DNA from: Unio delphinus | Taxonomy: Eukaryota; Mollusca; Bivalvia; Unionida; Unionidae | Length of the DNA stretch: 64,000 nt | Assembly (NCBI GenBank): GCA_029339505.1 | Contig: JAQISU010001239.1 | Location: 4,212,501 to 4,276,500, forward strand | Direction of reading: 5' to 3' | Shown here: positions 60,120-64,000 of the stretch, in pieces | How the letters are laid out: every line of letters starts with the position of its first letter | Numbering within the stretch: position 1 is the stretch's first letter | The notes under the pieces: model-generated | What the model was told of the DNA's origin: nothing | The model's database searches: none | Seen by the model: only the letters and a program-made list of their open reading frames with translations | Translations under genes and position numbers: made by a program

Positions 60120-63100
60120 TTAACTCCTATACATTTTTTTAAATTTTAAATGTTTTGAACAAAGATATAACTCTGTAACAAAAAAAATTAAAACTTACTT
60201 GTAGAAAGTTAGCAACCGATTATAATCGATTATCAGTAAGTTGTGTGCAACCGATGATCGATTATGAACTTCTAACCGATTCCCATCACTACAGATAGCT
60301 TTTCTTGAAACAAATAATTTTCTTCCTTCCAATTTTCAGTTATATTGGAAGAATGGTGAAATTGATAAAAAAAGAACAGAACTGGAGATTTAAGAACTAG
60401 TAGCTATATCAAGGTTTTCTACACTGCTAGAAGATTCAACTGCACCAGTTTTATTTAGAACCTAATATATATATCCTACTAAATATATCCTAATACATAT
60501 TTGAGTCAAAGAACCGCACTACCATGACTATCATTTAAGTAGCAATAAGATTTTTTGTGAGGTTGCCTCACTGGAGGTCTAATTTTCACAATATTATAAT
60601 TTAGGTACAACTACATGTAAGAAGTATTTTAGTGACAACTCCATCCATACCAGAGAAGGAATGGTAAGATATTCAAACTGCCATCACAGCAGCCATGCTA
60701 ATAGTCTGATTGGCACCATTTTCATATGATAAATTACACATCACAGAGAAGCCATTAAGATCTAACAACACATCAATATGGCCGTCTGTTAAGAAGTAGC
60801 AATAGCATGATTTTCAAGATGGTCTTCATAAGAAGTGTTTCACTATCCATTCATTTAGAAGCAGTGAAAACAAGATTTTCAAGATGACCAGAATGTCAGC
60901 CATATTGGATGTCAGTATGTATGCATTTATATTGGGGTTATCAGCAAATGTGGGCTATATAGTTTCAAGAAAGTTTTGGTATGCCAAAGATGTAATATAA
61001 AACAAAGCAAAAGGAAAAATTAGTAAAATCCATCAAATAAAATGTCAAAGACCTTCTCAGCTGGCATATCATGGGACACATCAGGCAAAAATTATGCATA
61101 TCGATGACCTTGGCATGAATGTGTGCATTAACGTTTTATGGCAATCCTCCAAATTGTTTAGAATGGACAGTGAAAACAAATTTGTAATAATAAACACTTG
61201 TACAGAAAAACTTTTTTTACACATGTAAAACACAAAAAGTAATAACTGCAAGATATAAGAAATAACATTACCTTTGTGGTGATGAAGAATAGTTTTCCAT
61301 CCTGTTGAGCAGCGATGAGATTCTGTTCCTTGAAGGTCTTTGCTGGCCGAACAAACATCATCCAGTTACACTTATCCTCATCACTAAAATCAAGACTCTC
61401 TACGAAGCCTTCATCTCTAAATATCTGTTCAGAAAATGTATTTCATCATTACACATTACATACACACATCCAAATGCACAGAACCATAGGCAGAGATAAT
61501 GCATCACATAATGCCCTAGTACAAGTCTCTGACATCACTTCACAGAGGGATGACATCAGAACCAAATTGCAAACCTAAAAGTCCAAAACTATGTTGTCTT
61601 ACACATGGGTTGGAGTTTGCCCACATATATTTCATACCCAAAGGAACAATATAAACACTGATACCTGCATGAAGTGACAAAGGGTGGGGGAACTTGCCCA
61701 CCTCATCCCCCCCACCTCCAATTTCACCTGTAAACATGGCTTACATCCGTAAAAACATAATAGCTGACCAATGCATATTTGCCCCCCTCCCCATGAAAAT
61801 AATTCTTTTGTCACCCCTCCATAGAAATTTCTATGGAGGGGTGACAACAGAATTATCTTCAATAGCATCCATCTACATGCTAACTATTAAATAAGAGACA
61901 ACATTTGTATGGGAAAGTCACATGTATGAACAAGTTAAAGGCATTAATGAAACTACTGACCTATTCCACCCATACAGTTCCATAGATTTTGAATACAAAA
62001 TATATCTGGCAAACAGTGCTCCATGTTTAGGGTGGCGAAATGTTTACTATTCAACAGGCAATTGGATGTAATCTTGCTCATTTTAAGTGTGACATCAGAG
62101 ACTCAAACTAATAAGGCACCTGCAAATCATAGTCATACAGCTTGCTTGAAATCAAAAAGTAGAACAACACTGTGCACAATCTCAGTACAGGGTCTCAGAT
62201 TGGGTTCAATACTTTTCCACGCTGGGTGTTATTGAACATTATGAATGCATACATATATTTTTACGTATGTATAATTTCCAATGTAAAGGTAAAAATGTAC
62301 AGGAAATTATGGATTGATATAGAAGGCTGGTTCCTTGATAATTGGAAACAGGAAAAGGTCATCATGCAAAGCTTTGAATCAAGTTACACATGATGACATT
62401 CTTGGAGTTCAGGTCAATCAATTATCCAGTAGACTGCCAACTAAAGGACTGATAATTAAATTTTATTTTCAGAGATGATCATGGTCAGACTGTGATTTTA
62501 TTTTCAATAAGGAATTTTTAAAAATACTTCAATTTTTTTTTTACCACAGTAACTAAAGAAAGAGTACTTTTTTTCAGGTTATTTGGGGACCAGGCATTTT
62601 TAAAAATAAATCATAGGCCCTCCATACAGAAAATAAATTGGTGAGTTCCTAATTGATGAAAGGTTTGATTTTGTTGGTGTTTTACAGTACTGAGTTTAAT
62701 GGAAGATGATGAAATCATCAATGATTTTGTTAAAGCAAATTGAAAATCAGTTATAAAAGTTTCTCTTTTAATAGTACATCTAGAGCTGTTGGACAGAACA
62801 GTCAGCAGTCTGCTGCAGCCTCAAATCAGCCACTCAAATTCAGAATGGATTTCTCAAAACCATCTCTCAACATCTTATTTTTCAGATGAGAAGCTTTAAC
62901 CTTCATTTTCTTCCGATCAACATCTAAAGCATTTTGCCTCTTTGTTTTATGAAGGAAGGTCATGGAAATGGCGAAAGTACCTAGCCAAGAATGTTATGTG
63001 CCAAGCTTGATAAAAATTTGATCAGAAATTACACTTTTAGAATGGCAGCAAGCTCATCCAATCAAATGTAAGAACATCTCAATCACCTTGATAAAAATTT

Positions 63101-64000
63101 GATCAGAAATTACACTTTTAGAATGGCAGCAAGCTCATCCAATCAAATGCAAGAACATCTCAATCACATACCAGTTGTCACTCACATTCAAATTCACTGA
63201 CTAGACAAATGATAAAAAATAACAATTCATGCTAGCAAGTAAAAAGTCAATATAACTGAAAAGGACCTTGCTTTAGATAGTTAATAATTATTAAAAATTT
63301 CCCATTCACAGAGTATGAATAATCAATTGCCACCATTATAATTCACGTAATCAACAGCAATCACAAAGGTTTATAAGCGTGCATTGAAACACAGTGAATA
63401 AATAGGCCAATTCATCTCAAACTGACCTTCAGTTCCCATTTCATGTCCTGTTCATTAACTTCATCCTGGGGGTCATCCATGTCAATCTCAATGGCTGCAC
63501 TGTCACTTTGAGTTGCTTGAGATATATCCCCAACTCCGGAGTCATCCACATCCCGATTCTCCGTTTCTGTGACACTGTTAACTGCAGAGGCCATGCTTTC
63601 TTGGGGTATAGATATGGTGACTGGGAGGGACATTCCATCTTGGTTCTGTGCAGCCACCATGCTGTTCATGGCAGCTGTAAATGTTTCAGCATCTGTGTGA
63701 AACTCTACACCATCTCTAGTTTGTACAAATCCTGCTTGAAATTGATTCTGGAGGGTCTGCAACGCCTCCTGGGATATCTGAATGGTATTTTCCGGAGACG
63801 GAAAGCCTAATGGCTGACCAAACTCACTGACCACGATGTGATGTAGGTTTGCATCCAATGCTGCAGAAGCAAGCAAACTTTGTGCTACTGTCACTGCAGT
63901 CATTGCATTCTGGTTCTGATTGTCCATATGCACCTGCTGGTGATGAAAATGCTGGTGTTGGTGTTGTTGATGCAATTGCGTTTGGTGCTGCAGCTGATGA
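45972..64000 (-). CDS. PR/SET-domain protein with seven PLAG-type C2H2 zinc fingers, 5' end outside window
   Basis: Four exons (64000-63427, 61424-61272, 54819-54720, 47884-45972) join in phase to 912 residues and a TAA. The order is: a His/Gln-rich start, an acidic segment, a partial PR domain (NWMMFVRPAK, EQNLIAAQQDGK, TELKVWYSADYAK), a degenerate C2HC finger, two AT-hook-like GRP motifs, seven C2H2 fingers (about residues 411-615 of the fragment), and a roughly 290-residue Q/N/T-rich tail. The PR half most resembles PRDM10 (CNWMMFVRP, ELKVWY). The fingers most resemble PLAG1/PLAGL: RKDHLKNHLxTHDPNK, FxTRKDVKRHM, KDFLCQYCxQRFGRKDHLTR. It is probably a nuclear DNA-binding regulator. All junctions are GT-AG and phases match, which supports one gene, but no transcript is available. 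The first exon runs off the window in an open frame. Confidence 0.85.
47885..48740. other. First part of a PR/PLAG-finger gene intron
   Basis: Holds a copy of the dispersed CACTGATCCG / CACAGACCCAGATTGGCC repeat at 48055-48205. A tRNA-like degenerate stretch lies around 48515-48600 (- strand). No exon seen; the phases of the flanking exons fit directly. Confidence 0.5.
48745..49760. repeat. Degenerate minisatellite (CATGGTCACTCTCCAGTCCATAA), split by a MITE
   Basis: Units of roughly 35-45 bp lie at 48745-48925 and resume at 49406-49750, on both sides of the hAT MITE. Confidence 0.85.
48926..49397. mobile_element. Second hAT-type MITE (472 bp)
   Basis: The 12-bp perfect inverted termini are TAGGGCATAACC. 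The 8-bp duplication ATTAATAA occurs at 48918-48925 and 49398-49405. The interior is rich in CCGATTCCGG-type motifs near both ends and has no ORF. It splits a degenerate CATGGTCACTCTCCAGTCC minisatellite. The termini differ from the 56-kb family, so it needs another hAT transposase. Confidence 0.93.
49862..50000. repeat. About 68-bp tandem duplication
   Basis: TATTATTATTTTATCAAAATT..AATTCACCAAAATC occurs twice in tandem. ORFs here come from the repeat. Confidence 0.8.
50160..50352. repeat. 118-bp minisatellite, left part
   Basis: Units carrying AAATTGTACAAACCCAGCTT, GAAAACAGCTGATCACGCTT, AAAAAAATATATGGATTAGA and CAACTTAA. The array is broken at its TTAA by the element at 50357-53015. Confidence 0.9.
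50357..53015. mobile_element. TTAA-flanked non-autonomous DNA element, 2,659 bp
   Basis: Termini AGGAGAC(T/C)AGAAA are inverted at the two ends and TTAA flanks both (50353-50356 and 53016-53019). Subterminal blocks about 180 bases in also pair: TTGTGACGTCATACTAGCCAG on the left against the inverse of CTACTATGACGTCACATCACG on the right. The element interrupts a roughly 118-bp minisatellite. Other copies of the unit carry one uninterrupted CAACTTAATGA at the same place, so the empty site can be read directly. TTAA is the piggyBac target, but a 2-bp TA duplication with longer termini fits equally well. No transposase is recognised inside. Confidence 0.75.
51079..51167. repeat. (TA)n microsatellite, about 44 units
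   Basis: An uninterrupted AT dinucleotide run inside the TTAA-flanked element, likely cruciform-prone and length-variable. Confidence 0.97.
53020..53295. repeat. 118-bp minisatellite, right part
   Basis: Continues the array at 50160-50352: TGACATCAAATGACGATATG, CAAATTGTACAAACCCAGCC and AACAGCGGATCACGCTTAAA, then two further diverged units ending near 53295. Confidence 0.9.
53300..54035. other. Intron DNA without a recognised feature
   Basis: AT-rich sequence between the minisatellite and a SINE. No exon-like stretch seen. Confidence 0.5.
54042..54279 (-). mobile_element. tRNA-derived SINE (family 1) in the PR-domain gene intron
   Basis: Reverse orientation with GGGGCCCTGAGTGG head, B box GGTTCGAATCTTGG, and tail ending in ATACAACAACAAC. 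The A box has lost a few bases. It sits 440 bases beyond the PR-domain exon at 54720-54819, in the same direction as the gene. Confidence 0.85.
54720..54819 (-). CDS. PR-domain exon (TELKVWY)
   Basis: 100 bp, acceptor ATCTTGCAG and donor GCAG|GTAGAA, phase 0 in and phase 1 out. It reads PIPSNTELKVWYSADYAKQM, then NKPLLVEEIEEEA. ELKVWY followed by (D/S)xYA closes the PR domain in PRDM proteins. Its phase fits both neighbours exactly. Confidence 0.92.
54830..56425. other. Intron DNA of the PR/PLAG-finger gene, nothing recognised
   Basis: Between the PR-domain exon and the hAT element. Only short chance ORFs, no repeats identified. Confidence 0.5.
56646..59713 (+). pseudogene. hAT transposase (ZBED-like), three exons, broken by a frameshift and a stop
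   Basis: Exons are 56646-56817, 57647-57911 and 58193-59713, with GT-AG introns and matching phases. Exon 1 starts with ATG and holds the first half of a BED zinc finger (RSRVWTYFGF, CKLC). Exon 2 holds its histidines (FHLDHDH). Exon 3 carries the RNase-H-like catalytic region (THDAWTS, GCYGHRFNLIV, DVPTRWNSTHDMLERL) and the hATC dimerisation domain (YLSIPASSVSSERVFSLAG). Two lesions are seen: a one-base frameshift at the T-run 58649-58653, and an in-frame TAA at 58913-58915, after which the same frame stays open to the end. Otherwise it is intact, so it died recently or may be an assembly error. Confidence 0.9.
60027..60119. repeat. Compound (TA)n(GA)n microsatellite
   Basis: About 20 TA units pass directly into about 24 GA units inside the 3' non-coding part of the hAT element, between the transposase stop and the right terminus. 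Confidence 0.95.
60300..61271. other. Intron DNA with a reversed copy of the dispersed CCATCTTGAAAATC repeat
   Basis: 60640-60910 carries ATGGCCGTCTGTTAAGAAG, ATGATTTTCAAGATGG and CAAGATTTTCAAGATGACC, the inverse of the family at 22430-23090. Nothing else recognised. Confidence 0.55.
61272..61424 (-). CDS. PR-domain exon (NWMMFVRPA)
   Basis: 153 bp, phase 0 at both ends, acceptor CTGAACAG and donor AAG|GTAATG. It reads IFRDEGFVESLDFSDEDKC, NWMMFVRPAK and EQNLIAAQQDGKLFFITTK. NWM(R/M)FVRPA and EQNL(I/V)A are core PR/SET signatures of PRDM proteins. Confidence 0.92.
61794..61861. repeat. 34-bp zero-spacer palindrome
   Basis: The arms 61794-61827 and 61828-61861 are inverse copies with two mismatches, meeting at GAAATTTC. 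The core reads CACCCCTCCATAGAAA and its inverse. It lies in the PR-domain gene intron. Confidence 0.93.
61862..63006. other. Intron DNA of the PR/PLAG-finger gene, nothing recognised
   Basis: Between the palindrome and the 81-bp duplication. Only short ORFs without family signatures. Confidence 0.5.
63007..63168. repeat. 81-bp tandem duplication, nearly identical
   Basis: TTGATAAAAATTTGATCAGA starts at 63007 and 63088. The two units differ at about one or two bases (AATGTAAG against AATGCAAG), so the duplication is recent. Confidence 0.96.
63427..64000 (-). CDS. PR/PLAG-finger gene exon 1 in window: Q/H-rich and acidic N-terminal part
   Basis: The frame stays open to the window edge, so the true start is beyond it. 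The only apparent start inside, at 63975, is a TTG. The exon encodes a His/Gln-rich run, an Ala/Gln-rich stretch and an acidic end (IEIDMDDPQDEVNEQDMKWELK). It is spliced at AAG|GTCAGT, phase 0. WELK looks like the strand that follows the N-terminal third of a PR domain, but the usual FGP motif is not visible upstream in this exon. Confidence 0.8.

Larger units (their letters stand above)
56434..60291 (+). mobile_element. Full-length hAT DNA transposon with 8-bp target duplication
   Basis: The element starts TAGTGTTGTTCCGATTATCG and ends CGATTCCCATCACTA, so the tips are TAGTG(T/A)TG in inverted orientation, typical short hAT ends. The 8-bp sequence CAGATAGC lies on both sides (56426-56433 and 60292-60299). 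Both ends carry several copies of palindromic ATAATCGAT/ATCGATTAT motifs, probably transposase binding sites. The element is 3,858 bp and holds a BED/hATC transposase gene in its + orientation. It lies in the PR-domain gene intron between 54819 and 61272, antisense to that gene. Confidence 0.95.

Noticed and set aside
61632..61894. ORFs on both strands sharing the same peptide near 61.8 kb
   Set aside because: The shared peptide comes from the palindrome at 61794-61861 being read in both directions.

Overview
The window looks like nuclear DNA of an invertebrate animal, most likely a mollusc (probably a bivalve). This rests on AT-rich non-coding DNA, spliced genes with kilobase introns and GT-AG junctions, many minisatellites, and tRNA-derived SINEs whose tails contain GTTAAACCC, which I associate with mollusc SINEs. 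No bacterial, viral or organellar gene block is seen. The organism assignment is an inference.

Two host genes are supported. On the + strand, eight exons between 3564 and 23734 encode the C-terminal 250 residues of an SGK-type AGC protein kinase: catalytic loop, DFG, activation loop, a PPFY motif and a C-terminal hydrophobic motif. Its 5' exons lie before the window. A phase-compatible alternative last exon may lie at 26549-26655. On the - strand, four exons between 64000 and 45972 encode a 912-residue fragment of a transcription factor. It has a glutamine/histidine-rich N-terminal part, the C-terminal half of a PR/SET (PRDM) domain, AT-hook-like motifs, seven C2H2 fingers laid out as in PLAG1/PLAGL proteins, and a disordered-looking tail. 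Its 5' end lies beyond the window. This PR + PLAG-finger combination is the most interesting gene-level observation.

Mobile DNA fills much of the rest. A 3,858-bp hAT element (56434-60291) has a perfect 8-bp target duplication and a three-exon BED/hATC transposase broken by one frameshift and one stop. It sits in an intron of the PR-domain gene. A 704-bp non-autonomous relative (13962-14665), with its own perfect 8-bp duplication, sits in an SGK intron. Also present are a second hAT-type MITE (48926-49397) inside a minisatellite, a 2,659-bp TTAA-flanked element (50357-53015) inside another minisatellite, a Tigger/pogo deletion derivative (41770-42676), a decayed LINE reverse-transcriptase fragment (about 36100-36460), and seven or more SINE copies in at least two families.

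Layout: 1-24 kb is the SGK gene, its introns heavily loaded with tandem arrays (13, 31, 32, 36, about 57, 94 and 130-bp units). 24-45 kb is intergenic repeat-rich DNA with SINEs, the LINE remnant and the Tigger derivative. 46-64 kb is the PR/PLAG-finger gene with transposons in its introns. Several tandem arrays touch splice sites: one begins exactly at the 5' splice site at 18123/18124, and one ends at the 3' splice site at 8077/8078.
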